In this document: positions 44,462 through 52,992 of the stretch, in pieces
How the letters are laid out: each line of letters begins with the position of its first letter
How positions within the stretch are numbered: position 1 is the stretch's first letter
Source: Rhodopirellula baltica
GTDB taxonomy: Bacteria > Planctomycetota > Planctomycetia > Pirellulales > Pirellulaceae
Length of the DNA stretch: 64,000 bases
Direction of reading: 5' to 3'
NCBI GenBank assembly: GCA_002901265.1
Contig: PPHI01000074.1
Span: 186,001-250,000, forward strand
Position numbers and translations under genes: made by a program
Notes under the pieces: generated by a model
Databases searched by the model: none
Seen by the model: only the letters and a program-made list of their open reading frames with translations
What the model was told of the DNA's origin: nothing

Positions 44462-45316
44462 ATGCCTGTCGAACTAGTCATGACCGAAGGCAGTCGTGCC
44501 GGCACGGTAGCCCCGATTCACCTGGGGTACTATCTCGTTGGCAGGAACAAAGAGTGTCAGATTCGGCCGAAAAGCAAATCGGTCAGTCGGCGGCATTCGC
44601 TGCTGTTGCACAACGAAGACGGGTTTGGGGTTCTCGATCTGAAGAGTACCGGTGGGACGTTCGTTAACGGCGAGAAGATCGAGCCACACCAATGGCGTGT
44701 GCTCTCCGATGGTGACGAATTGCGATTCGGCAAAGTCGGATTCGCGGTCTCGATCAAGGAGCCCGCTTTTGCTTCGGCGTCCGATTCTGATAGCGGGGTG
44801 GAATCGCACGGTCCTGTCGAGGCGCCGAAGTCTTGGCAAAACTTTGACGTCGCAGAATTCTTGGCGGCCGAGGACCAAGTTGAGCAAGAGATTCGCTACG
44901 ACATGATCCGTGGTGCTGCGAAGCCAGCGCAGGGTGAATCGAAAGACGCGAGTGTGGATGACGGCGGTTATGCCGAAATCGACTTGGCGGAACTCGAGGC
45001 CGATGCGATGCCGCATGACACCTTCATCGGGAATCTTCCAGACGATCCGACGGGCGAGGAGATTGAAAAGGTAGACGTCGAAGTCGACGCCAAACCAAAG
45101 AACAAACCGCCACGCCGAGTGGACCCCAAGGAATACAAACGAAAACCCAAGCGATCGTTCCAGATGCCCAGTTTTGGGCTCAATTTCCAAAGTCAATTCG
45201 ATTGGAAAACGCTGGCGATGTTGTGCGTCACGGTCGCAATTCTGGGGTTCTTTGCGTACCAGATCTCATCGTTTTTCTCGGGGCCTCCCGTTGAAGTCCG
45301 CGAAACTTTGGACTGA
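44462..45316 (+). CDS. FHA-domain protein with C-terminal transmembrane segment
   Basis: A 284-residue protein. Residues 1-95 are a forkhead-associated domain that binds phosphothreonine: GRNKECQIRPKSKSVSRRHS with the conserved GR, S and RH residues, and STGGTFVNGEKIEPHQW. A long acidic middle part (EADAMPHDTFIGNLPDDPTG) precedes a basic stretch (PKNKPPRRVDPKEYKRKPKR) and a transmembrane helix (LAMLCVTVAILGFFAYQIS). I use the ATG at 44462 because the domain starts there; an alternative lies at 44441. Its neighbour is a Ser/Thr kinase, whose substrates it may bind. Confidence 0.9.
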   Translation: MPVELVMTEGSRAGTVAPIHLGYYLVGRNKECQIRPKSKSVSRRHSLLLHNEDGFGVLDLKSTGGTFVNGEKIEPHQWRVLSDGDELRFGKVGFAVSIKEPAFASASDSDSGVESHGPVEAPKSWQNFDVAEFLAAEDQVEQEIRYDMIRGAAKPAQGESKDASVDDGGYAEIDLAELEADAMPHDTFIGNLPDDPTGEEIEKVDVEVDAKPKNKPPRRVDPKEYKRKPKRSFQMPSFGLNFQSQFDWKTLAMLCVTVAILGFFAYQISSFFSGPPVEVRETLD

Positions 45317-45349
45317 CGATTGTCCGGCGAAGACTATACTCGCCACATC

Positions 45350-46642
45350 ATGTCGGAAGATAACGGGATAAACGAAGTATCGAATGCCAGCAGGACGACT
45401 GGCCGCAGCAAGCTTGCACGCCAGTTTGTCGGAACGGTGGGTGTGGCGTTTCTGATTGTCGTCTTGCAGATGGGGCAGGGGATCCTACTTGCACGCACAC
45501 TGGGGCCGGTCGGGCGTGGGGAGTATGCGACGGCGCTGTTCTTTGTGCAGTTGCTGCTTTACATCGGCATGTTCGGTGGCTTGGAAGTGATCTGTCGGCA
45601 CGCAGCGGAAGGTCGAATCGAGTCCTTGTCGCTTCGCCGGGCTGCATTGAAATTAGGTTTGACGACCGGGGCGGTAACCACCTTGGTGGCGGTGCTGTTG
45701 AACGCGCTCGCGTTGCCCGCTGACAAACGCTACTTGATGCCGTTGGCAATGGTCTGCTCACTCTCGTTGGTTGGCCAGCAAGTGCTGCTGATCATGACGG
45801 GAGTTGATCGTGGCCAGGGGCGTTTCGGTGCCTACAACCTGCGGCGTGTCATCGGTGCGGCCGCGTTTCCGCTATTGCTGTTGATCGCAGAACTCGCTTT
45901 TGGCGTTACTCTGGATGTCGCGTGTTTTGTGATGGTATTGTCGTCGGTCGTCTCGATGGCGGTTTGTATGAACGGTTTGTCTTCGCCACTTTGCGGTGCG
46001 AGCGAACCGTCGGTACCAGCACTTTTGAAAGAGAGCCGTCCGTATGCGTATTCGATGTTTGCGACCGATTTATTTGAGCGTCTGGATTTGCTTTTGATCC
46101 TGTGGATCGCGGGGCTGCGTGACCAGGGATTTTATGCATCGATGGTGCCAGTGGCTTATCCGCTGACCGTGATTCCGAACACGATGGGCTTGTTCTTGTT
46201 CAATGCGGGCGCAAGCAGCAGCCATCGCATGCGGATCAAGGATGTGCACCGAATTCTGGGAGTTTCGATCGCGGTGCAAGCGTTGTGTACGCTGGTTTTT
46301 ATGCTGCTGATCGCAACGATGGTGCGGTGGTTGTACGGCGAAGATTTTGTTCCGGCCGTGCGATTCGCGTATTGGTTGGCGCCCGTGGCTGCGATCAAAG
46401 GCATCTTGCAAGGGCTCGATAGCTATGTGAAAGGGCGTGGTCAGCCGTTGGCGGCAATTCGTTGCCGAGTGACTGCGATGGTGTTGATGGTTGCCGTCGC
46501 GTTGATGCTCGAGCCATCGATGGGTGCTGTTGCGGTGGCCATCGCGGCTTTGTCTGGGCAGGTGTTTAGTTTGATCTGGCTGTCGGCGATCGTTTATGCG
46601 GATGTCGCACGTCAGCAGCCTGTCGGTGACGAGGTTCGTTAG
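45350..46642 (+). CDS. Polysaccharide flippase-like membrane protein (MATE/MVF superfamily)
   Basis: A 430-residue protein with about twelve hydrophobic segments, of the polysaccharide transporter type (Wzx-like). The N-terminal pattern FVGTVGVAFLIVVLQMGQG ILLARTLGPVGRGEYA is characteristic: an amphipathic start followed by LARxLGPxGRGxYA. It would carry lipid-linked sugar or polymer across the inner membrane. Its genomic partners here are a kinase/FHA pair and, 9 kb away, a GT4 glycosyltransferase; no polysaccharide cluster is adjacent. The ATG at 45350 is 34 bases after the FHA stop. Confidence 0.85.
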   Translation: MSEDNGINEVSNASRTTGRSKLARQFVGTVGVAFLIVVLQMGQGILLARTLGPVGRGEYATALFFVQLLLYIGMFGGLEVICRHAAEGRIESLSLRRAALKLGLTTGAVTTLVAVLLNALALPADKRYLMPLAMVCSLSLVGQQVLLIMTGVDRGQGRFGAYNLRRVIGAAAFPLLLLIAELAFGVTLDVACFVMVLSSVVSMAVCMNGLSSPLCGASEPSVPALLKESRPYAYSMFATDLFERLDLLLILWIAGLRDQGFYASMVPVAYPLTVIPNTMGLFLFNAGASSSHRMRIKDVHRILGVSIAVQALCTLVFMLLIATMVRWLYGEDFVPAVRFAYWLAPVAAIKGILQGLDSYVKGRGQPLAAIRCRVTAMVLMVAVALMLEPSMGAVAVAIAALSGQVFSLIWLSAIVYADVARQQPVGDEVR

Positions 46643-46749
46643 TTGACGGATTTGATCGAGTGTTACAATCCGGCCTTTCGTCTGCCTTGCCGAGAAACGC
46701 CGGCGGTTTGCAGGCACCATTCCGTTTCCAAGTTTTCCGCAGCCAAGCC

Positions 46750-47313
46750 GTGTCTTTGTTACTTTTGATCGACGGCTACAACATCACGCAACCGATTCCG
46801 ACCCGCAGTCCGAACCCGCGTTGGCTGGAGAAAATACGTGGTGTGCTCCTTCGTGATTTGGCAAAGTTCCTAGACGAAGAAACTCGGCAGCGGACGTGTG
46901 TGGTGTTTGATGCTGCCAACCCGCCGAAGGACCGACCGGACAGCTACGACCATCAAGGGATTCAGGTTCGCTTTGCGGTAGGCTATCCGACGGCCGACGA
47001 CCTATTGGAAGAACTGATCCGCGAACACCACACGCCGAAAAAACTGATGGTGGTTTCATCGGACCATCGGGTGCAAATTGCGGCGTCACGTCGAAATGCG
47101 GTGTTCCGTGATAGTGAGCCTTGGATGGACGCTTTGACCGATGGCAAGGTTTTGCTTGCAGACGGCATCGTGTCGCCGGCCGGTGGGCGCGTGGAGGGGC
47201 AGGAAGCCGGGGGAACGCAGTCATCGGAGCAGGGCAGGGCGGGCAAGCCGCGGATTGGCGATCCTGACGAAGTCGCCGATTGGATGCGTGAGTTTGGGTA
47301 CGACCCAGAGTGA
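46750..47313 (+). CDS. NYN-domain (YacP-like) nuclease
   Basis: A 187-residue protein from the GTG at 46750, which starts the core of the domain (SLLLLIDGYNITQPIP, with the first acidic metal ligand in IDGYN). Other family motifs are CVVFDAANPPKD, GYPTADDLLEELIREH and LMVVSSDHRVQIAASRRNA, which carry the remaining PIN-like acidic residues. YacP-type NYN proteins are ribonucleases in Bacillus relatives. The C-terminal tail (EQGRAGKPRIGDPDEVADW) includes a GGGCAGGG octamer at 47232. A frame extending upstream to 46660 is not homologous. Confidence 0.85.
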   Translation: MSLLLLIDGYNITQPIPTRSPNPRWLEKIRGVLLRDLAKFLDEETRQRTCVVFDAANPPKDRPDSYDHQGIQVRFAVGYPTADDLLEELIREHHTPKKLMVVSSDHRVQIAASRRNAVFRDSEPWMDALTDGKVLLADGIVSPAGGRVEGQEAGGTQSSEQGRAGKPRIGDPDEVADWMREFGYDPE

Positions 47314-47567
47314 ACGCCTTTGGAGACGTAACCCGATGTGAGGGTTCAGGTTGCGTCGCTGGGGGAGGGTTCGGTTCTAGCGATGGTAACGCTATCAATC
47401 CGCTGCGCCCCCTACTGGAGGCATCGGAGGGGCGTCTCGCCCCGGTAAGTCACTGAGGAAGTTCGCTCCGGGGGCTGGTGCGATGGAAAGTCGCTCCTTT
47501 CGCAGTCGCTCGACACGACATAGAATCCCGGCTCATTCACATCTTCCCCAACTACCTGATGCGATCG

Positions 47568-48680
47568 ATGAGTGCACCTGCGACCGATCAACGCGCTTAC
47601 AATTTTTCCGCCGGCCCCGCTGTTTTGCCAGTGTCGGTTCTCGAAGAGGTCCGAGACGAGATGTTGTGTCTCCCGGGGGCACGAACCTCTCTGCTGGAAA
47701 TGAGCCACCGGGACAAGGCTTTCGTCGACATCTTGCATGACGCGGAGAACTCGATTCGATCGTTGCTGAAGATCAGCGACGACTATTCGGTGATGTTTCT
47801 GCAGGGTGGTGCGGCGTTGCAGTTTTCGATGATTCCCGCGAATTTGCTGCGTGGAACCGACAAGTCGGCTGCCTATCTCCAGACCGGAACCTGGGGAAAG
47901 AAAGCGATCGGCGAAGCGAAGAAAGAGGGCAAAGTCAACGTCGTCTATGACGCATCGAGTTCGAACTTCAATCACGTCCCGACCGCAAGTGACTACGAAG
48001 TTGCCTCGGACGCAGCGTACTTGTACTACTGCAGCAACGAAACCATTCAAGGCGTGCAGTTCCATGACGAGCCCAAGTGCCCTGAAAGCGTGCCGTTGAT
48101 CTGCGACGCGTCCAGCGATTTCATGCACCGCCCGCTGGACATCAGCAAGTACGGCATGGTCTACGCCTGTGCCCAAAAGAATGCGGGTCCCGCCGGTGTG
48201 ACGGTCGTGATCATGCGAAAGGACCTGTTGGAGATCGGCAGCGAATCCTTGCCGGGCTACATGCAGTACAAACTCCACGCCGAAAACGATTCGGAATGGA
48301 ACACCCCACCGACGTTTGCCATCTGGGTCTTGGGTAAGGTCGCTCGTTGGTTGAGCGATGACATCGGCGGATTGGATGCGATGGAAAAAATCAACCGTGA
48401 AAAGGCATCGCTTTTGTACGACGCCATCGACGGCTCGAACGGCTTTTACACCGGTCATGCGAAGCCCGATTGTCGTTCGTTGATGAACGCGACGTTCGTT
48501 TTGCCAAACGACGAGTTGCAAGCTAGCTTCCTGAGCGAAGCCGCTGGCAACGGGTTGGTCGCGCTGAAGGGACACCGCAGCGTCGGCGGAATTCGTGCGA
48601 GTATTTACAACGCGATGCCTCTTGAAGGCGCCAAAGCACTCGCCGATTTCATGACCTCGTTTGCCGCCAAAAACGGTTAA
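47568..48680 (+). CDS. serC: Phosphoserine aminotransferase
   Basis: PLP-dependent enzyme of serine synthesis, converting 3-phosphohydroxypyruvate to 3-phosphoserine. About 370 residues from the ATG at 47568; an ATG at 47559 is also possible. The start NFSAGPAVLPVSVLEEVRDE and SHRDKAFVDI fit the class V aminotransferase SerC, and the PLP-lysine region YACAQKNAGPAGVTVVI carries the catalytic lysine. ESLPGYMQYKLHAENDSEWN and the C-terminal GHRSVGGIRASIYNAM are also typical. serA lies 125 bp downstream, forming a serine-synthesis pair. Confidence 0.96.
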   Translation: MSAPATDQRAYNFSAGPAVLPVSVLEEVRDEMLCLPGARTSLLEMSHRDKAFVDILHDAENSIRSLLKISDDYSVMFLQGGAALQFSMIPANLLRGTDKSAAYLQTGTWGKKAIGEAKKEGKVNVVYDASSSNFNHVPTASDYEVASDAAYLYYCSNETIQGVQFHDEPKCPESVPLICDASSDFMHRPLDISKYGMVYACAQKNAGPAGVTVVIMRKDLLEIGSESLPGYMQYKLHAENDSEWNTPPTFAIWVLGKVARWLSDDIGGLDAMEKINREKASLLYDAIDGSNGFYTGHAKPDCRSLMNATFVLPNDELQASFLSEAAGNGLVALKGHRSVGGIRASIYNAMPLEGAKALADFMTSFAAKNG

Positions 48681-48726
48681 CGAACCCTGCTGGCCTGACA
48701 GGTGACTTTCAGGCATCCGATAGGAA

Positions 48727-48754
48727 GATCAAAGCGGTCCCCGCCGCTTTGATC
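48727..48754. promoter_or_regulatory. Perfect 11-bp inverted repeat between serC and serA
   Basis: GATCAAAGCGG at 48727-48737 and CCGCTTTGATC at 48744-48754, separated by six bases. No T tract follows, so it is either a regulator-binding site or an RNA hairpin in the serA leader, 52 bp before the serA start. Confidence 0.7.
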
Positions 48755-48805
48755 GTAATGTAGTGTTACAGACCTTCCGACTTGCCACCGACACACCAGT
48801 ACGCG

Positions 48806-49984
48806 ATGTACAAAATCCTCACGCTCAACAACATCTCCGTCAAAGGACTCGAACGACTCCCGCGTGAGAAATACGAGATCAGCAGCGATACCAAGTCGCC
48901 TGATGCGATCATGTTGCGATCGTTCAAGATGCACGACATGGAAATTCCCGAAACCGTGACCGCAATCGGTCGTGCAGGTGCCGGGGTAAACAATATCCCC
49001 GTCGATCAAATGACCAAGCGAGGCGTGCCGGTTTTCAACGCACCGGGTGCGAATGCGAACGCGGTCAAGGAACTCGTTTTGGCGGGATTGCTGATGGCGT
49101 CCCGTAATATCTATCCGGCGATGAAGTTCGCCGAAACGCTCGAAGGAACCGACGCAGAAGTTTCAACTGCGGTTGAATCCGGAAAGAAAAACTACGTCGG
49201 CTGGGAATTGCACTCCAAAACGCTTGGCGTGATTGGCTTGGGCGCGATCGGTATTCGAGTCGCCAACGCGGCCAGTGCACTCGGCATGAAGGTTGTTGGG
49301 TACGACCCATTGATCTCGGTCGAAAACGCTTGGAAGCTGTCTCGCAACATTCAGCAAGCGATGAACCTCGACCACCTGTTTTCGCAGTGTGATGCCGTTT
49401 CGGTTCACGTCCCGTTGCTTGATGCCACCAAGGGTTTGGTCAGCAAGGAACGGATCAACATGATGAACGACGGCGGTGTCGTCGTGAACCTCGCTCGTGG
49501 CGGCATCTGTGATGACGCTGCGGTCTTGGCAGCACTGGAAAGCGGCAAGCTGTCTTCCTACGTGATCGACTTCCCAACGGCGGCACTGCTGAATCACCCC
49601 AAAGTGATTTCGTTTCCGCACCTGGGGGCTTCGACCGAAGAAGCGGAAGAAAACTGTGCGATCATGGTTGCCGACCAAGTCCGCGATTTCTTGGAAGACG
49701 GCACGATCCGCAACTCTGTCAACTTTCCCGAAGCCATTCTGCCTCGCGGCGGCAACGGCACGCGGGTAACGATCGCCAACGCCAATGTTCCAAACATGGT
49801 TGGGCAGATCTCGGCGATTTTGGCCAAGGCGAATTTGAACATCGCAGACTTGTTGAACAAGTCGCGTGGCGAGATGGCTTACACCATCATCGACCTCGAT
49901 GGTGCAATCGAAGAGTCGGCGCTGGAAGACCTGCGCAAGATCGAAGGCGTGCTTTCGGTTCGCCATTTGCCGCCAAAGAAGTAG
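48806..49984 (+). CDS. serA: D-3-phosphoglycerate dehydrogenase, short type with ACT domain
   Basis: First enzyme of serine synthesis from 3-phosphoglycerate. The ATG at 48806 gives 392 residues, the short SerA form. The NAD-binding motif is LGVIGLGAIGIRVANAASALGM, then the catalytic residues in VNLARGGICDDAA (Arg) and FPHLGASTEEAEENCA (His/Glu). The last 75 residues are an ACT domain (TIANANVPNMVGQISAILAK), which in other SerA proteins can bind serine for feedback. There is no additional ASB domain. A TTG start at 48782 would add eight residues. It pairs with serC upstream, and a palindromic hairpin lies between them. Confidence 0.94.
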   Translation: MYKILTLNNISVKGLERLPREKYEISSDTKSPDAIMLRSFKMHDMEIPETVTAIGRAGAGVNNIPVDQMTKRGVPVFNAPGANANAVKELVLAGLLMASRNIYPAMKFAETLEGTDAEVSTAVESGKKNYVGWELHSKTLGVIGLGAIGIRVANAASALGMKVVGYDPLISVENAWKLSRNIQQAMNLDHLFSQCDAVSVHVPLLDATKGLVSKERINMMNDGGVVVNLARGGICDDAAVLAALESGKLSSYVIDFPTAALLNHPKVISFPHLGASTEEAEENCAIMVADQVRDFLEDGTIRNSVNFPEAILPRGGNGTRVTIANANVPNMVGQISAILAKANLNIADLLNKSRGEMAYTIIDLDGAIEESALEDLRKIEGVLSVRHLPPKK

Positions 49985-50052
49985 TCGATTTAAACCGACG
50001 TCGCTCGCCGGCGTGCGTCTTTTCACCCCCGGGGCCTCTTTAGGTTTGCCTC

Positions 50053-50070
50053 GGGGAGGGCGGGGCAGGG
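50053..50070 (+). repeat. GGGGAGGG and GGGCAGGG (KOPS-like) pair
   Basis: Two octamers at 50053 and 50063 in the short region between serA and the convergent membrane-protein gene. Confidence 0.55.
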
Positions 50071-50094
50071 GAGCGATCTCGTTTGCCCGCGCGT

Positions 50095-50646
50095 CTAGCT
50101 AAAGCTGGACATTTCACTGGTCTTGGGGGCGCTGTTCTTTGGCGACATTTGCTGCTTGATGAAGTAGATCACGGCGCCAATCATCAAAGACACGGTCAGT
50201 AATTGGATGGCGACCAAGACGGTCATCAAGAAAGCTTGCACCGCACTGAGCGAGCCTTCGAAGTTGTCGTTTACGTTTGCGGCCAGCAGGCTCAAGGCGA
50301 TCATCCCAAAGATCATGTGCAGGATCGGGACGAGTTGTGAGAGCGTGACAATGCTTCCACCGATCATGATGCGGGTGGCGATGCCGGTTTGCCGGTAGCA
50401 GCACCAGATGCCTGCGGCATACACCATCAAGACTGCGGCCGCCACGCCGAGCCATGCGGGGCCTTGCACCAAGCCCATTGCAAAGAAAATCGGCATGATC
50501 AGGTTCAGTGGCAGGATCACTGTCCAGGTCACGATGCAGTTGCGCCGCGAGCGATCGTCCACCAGCGTTGGGGACGCGAATGCATCGGGGGCATCGTCAG
50601 CTTCGTCAACGGTTGCCGATGGCTGATACGGGTTGCTAAGTGTCAT
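50095..50646 (-). CDS. Four-helix membrane protein of unknown function
   Basis: A 183-residue protein with a polar N-terminus of about 35 residues (MTLSNPYQPSATVDEADDA) of the kind common in planctomycete membrane proteins, then four hydrophobic segments (ILPLNLIMPIFFAMGLV, GVAAAVLMVYAAGIW, LVPILHMIFGMIALSLLAA, AFLMTVLVAIQLLTVSLMIG). No family is recognised. It lies convergent to serA and divergent from flhA with about 175 bp between starts, so it interrupts neither operon. Confidence 0.65.
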   Translation of the reverse strand: MTLSNPYQPSATVDEADDAPDAFASPTLVDDRSRRNCIVTWTVILPLNLIMPIFFAMGLVQGPAWLGVAAAVLMVYAAGIWCCYRQTGIATRIMIGGSIVTLSQLVPILHMIFGMIALSLLAANVNDNFEGSLSAVQAFLMTVLVAIQLLTVSLMIGAVIYFIKQQMSPKNSAPKTSEMSSFS

Positions 50647-50821
50647 TGAGGAACAACTGTGGGCGGCGTCGTGGCGTGAAACATTTACTGTGAAACAGGG
50701 ATGTCGGCCGTGTCAGTATGAATCTTGAATCGAAATGGCATTTTTTTGTACTTTCGCCAATCCTTGTCGAGATTCTTGCCACCGCCGGTGGCTCGCCCCC
50801 AAAATCGCTGACGTGCACCTC

Positions 50822-51118
50822 GTGACCCAATTGCAACGTATCCGACCGCTGTTGATGCCGGGTTTCATGATGGCATGCATGGTTGTCATCCTGATGCCGT
50901 TGCCGGCGATGGTGATGGACTTGCTGTTGGCGGGGAATGTTGCGCTCGCGGTTGTGATCTTATTGACCGCAATCCACGTCAAATCGCCTCTAGAGTTTAG
51001 TGTCTTCCCGACCGCTTTGTTGGTCACGACGTTGTCGCGATTGGTTTTGAACATCGCGACCACCCGAATGATTTTGACCGACGCACCCCGCTTGGCGAAG
51101 ACGCCGCCGGAGGCGTGA
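50822..51118 (+). CDS. flhA: FlhA N-terminal part, ends at a frameshift
   Basis: Export-gate protein of the flagellar type III system. From the GTG at 50822 (an ATG at 50735 is in frame) this piece encodes the first four or so transmembrane segments: MACMVVILMPLPAMVMDLLL, and the family motif FSVFPTALLVTTLSRLVLNI. The frame then ends TRMILTDAPRLAKTPPEA. The next ORF continues the homology without a gap: its upstream codons read LGEDAAGGVIRTFGQFVAG in the shifted frame. Joining them needs a -1 change near 51078-51092, where a CCCC run lies. Either an indel in the sequence or a real disruption. Confidence 0.88.
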   Translation: MTQLQRIRPLLMPGFMMACMVVILMPLPAMVMDLLLAGNVALAVVILLTAIHVKSPLEFSVFPTALLVTTLSRLVLNIATTRMILTDAPRLAKTPPEA

Positions 51119-52947
51119 TCCGAACGTTTGGCCAATTTGTTGCCGGAAATCAGGTCGAAGTCGGTCTCATCATCTTTCTGATTTTGGTCGTGGTCCAGTT
51201 TGTTGTCATCACAAAAGGTGCGACTCGGATCAGTGAAGTCGCCGCCCGCTTCGCACTCGACGGCATGCCTGGCCGGCAATCGGCAATCGAAGCCGACGTG
51301 AACGCTGGGGCGATCGATTCCGAGGAAGCCGCCAATCGGCGACAAGCGTTAGTCGCCGAAGCCGATTTTTACTCCGCGATGGACGGTGCCGGAAAATTTG
51401 TCCGTGGCGATGCGGTGGCCGGATTGGTGATCACCGCGATCAATATTGTTGGCGGTCTGTACCTGGGCGTTGTCGTCTCCAAGATGGGGATCGCTAACGC
51501 GGCATCTGTGTTTACCAAGTTGACGATCGGGGATGGCTTAGTCAGCCAACTGCCTTCGCTATTGATATCGCTGGCGGCCGGAATTTTGGTGACCCGTGGG
51601 ACACGCGCGACCAACCTGCCCGAACGGTTCATTGGCCAGATGCTGGGCAATTCAACCGCAATCGCAATCAGCGGCGTGTTCGTTTTAGGGCTTACGGTGA
51701 CGGGACTGCCGATCCTGCCGCTGACGTTGCTCGGCGGCGGTCTGTTGTTCATCGCTTGGACGCTGTCGGTCAACGAACGTGAAACTGAAAAAGAGCAGGA
51801 GCTCGCGCGTGAAACTGAAAGTGCGGCTGCCAACGCCAACCAAAAGCGTGTTGAAGACTTTCTCAATGTTGATCCGCTTGAAGTCGCGATCGGTTTGGGC
51901 CTCTTGCCACTCGCCGACCCGGCACGTGGCGGAGATTTGATGCAGCGGATCTCGGCCTTAAGGAATCAGATGGCTGCCGAAATCGGAATCGTTTTGCCAA
52001 AGGTGCGTGTGCGTGACGATGCGACCTTGGGTGAGCTTGAATACGAGATCCGTTTGTTCGGAGACTTTGTTGCCCGCGGTCAATTGCGGACTGACAAACT
52101 GTTGGCGATCGCAAATGGAAAGGTTACCGGAACGCTGGACGGCGAAAACGTCGAAGGTTTGGGAGCCAGTCATGCGGTCTGGGTCAACACCCAGCAGCGT
52201 GAGCAAGCATTGATCTATGGCTACAAGACGCTGACTGCGCCGGTAGTGTTAACCAACCAGTTGGAGCAAGTCGCGCGAGTTTATGCAGACGAACTGTTGT
52301 CACATGATGCGACCAAGCACCTCATCGACGAGCTCAAGCAGATCGCCCCGGTGTTGGTCGAAGAATTGATTCCGAGCCGGGTGACAACGGCTGATGTCCA
52401 GAAGGTATTGCAGGGGTTGCTTCGTGAATCGATTCCGATTCGACAGCTGGGCATCATCTTAGAGGCGATTGGCGAAGCCGCCGAGCGGACATCGGAAACG
52501 GCGGAGCAAATCGAGATTGTGCGTCAGCGGATCGCGCGGACGCTTTGTGTTCCGTTGCGTGATGAGGTCGGTGTCTTGCACGCGATCGCGTTTGATCGAC
52601 AAGCGCAGTCGGCTCTGCTGGAGAGTACCGATGAACAGTCAACGAAAGCCGGTGCGGAGTCGGTACAGCGTCAAATTGCCGGCGAATCTGACAAAACGAA
52701 AGACGTCACTTGCGACGCGATTCGTCAAGGCGTTAAGACGTTAATCGACCAAGGTCACCCTCCGGTTGTCGTCGTTGCCCCAGCTATCCGCCGACGTGTT
52801 AAATCGATGCTTGATGCATCGGGTATCTGGGCACACGTCCTTTCGACTCGAGAAATCACCGATGACACGCAGGTTAAGTTGACCGCGATTTCGATTCAGT
52901 TTCACGACCATCAAAGCCACGCCTCCACGTCTGGTCATGCCGCGTAG
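51115..52947 (+). CDS. flhA: FlhA main part (rest of the membrane domain and cytoplasmic domain)
   Basis: 610 residues from a GTG that overlaps the stop of the first piece as GTGA. It contains the FlhA FHIPEP-type loop region VVITKGATRISEVAARFALDGMPGRQ with the acidic residues that channel protons (ADVNAGAIDSEEA), the remaining transmembrane helices, and the whole cytoplasmic domain (EVAIGLGLLPLADPARGGDLMQ, LGELEYEIRLFGDFVARG and PIRQLGIILEAIGEAAE). Together the two pieces give about 700 residues, the normal FlhA length. Translation from its own GTG with coupling is possible, but homology begins before it, so the split is more likely an indel. flhF follows 45 bp downstream. Confidence 0.9.
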   Translation: MIRTFGQFVAGNQVEVGLIIFLILVVVQFVVITKGATRISEVAARFALDGMPGRQSAIEADVNAGAIDSEEAANRRQALVAEADFYSAMDGAGKFVRGDAVAGLVITAINIVGGLYLGVVVSKMGIANAASVFTKLTIGDGLVSQLPSLLISLAAGILVTRGTRATNLPERFIGQMLGNSTAIAISGVFVLGLTVTGLPILPLTLLGGGLLFIAWTLSVNERETEKEQELARETESAAANANQKRVEDFLNVDPLEVAIGLGLLPLADPARGGDLMQRISALRNQMAAEIGIVLPKVRVRDDATLGELEYEIRLFGDFVARGQLRTDKLLAIANGKVTGTLDGENVEGLGASHAVWVNTQQREQALIYGYKTLTAPVVLTNQLEQVARVYADELLSHDATKHLIDELKQIAPVLVEELIPSRVTTADVQKVLQGLLRESIPIRQLGIILEAIGEAAERTSETAEQIEIVRQRIARTLCVPLRDEVGVLHAIAFDRQAQSALLESTDEQSTKAGAESVQRQIAGESDKTKDVTCDAIRQGVKTLIDQGHPPVVVVAPAIRRRVKSMLDASGIWAHVLSTREITDDTQVKLTAISIQFHDHQSHASTSGHAA

Positions 52948-52992
52948 CGACGCGTCGACCAATTGATCGTAACCTTTCTCACAGAACTACCG

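Noticed and set aside
47412-50026. Long antisense frames opposite serC (434 codons) and serA (287 codons)
   Set aside because: The sense strand carries unmistakable SerC and SerA motifs. The antisense frames result from codon bias in moderately GC-rich genes.
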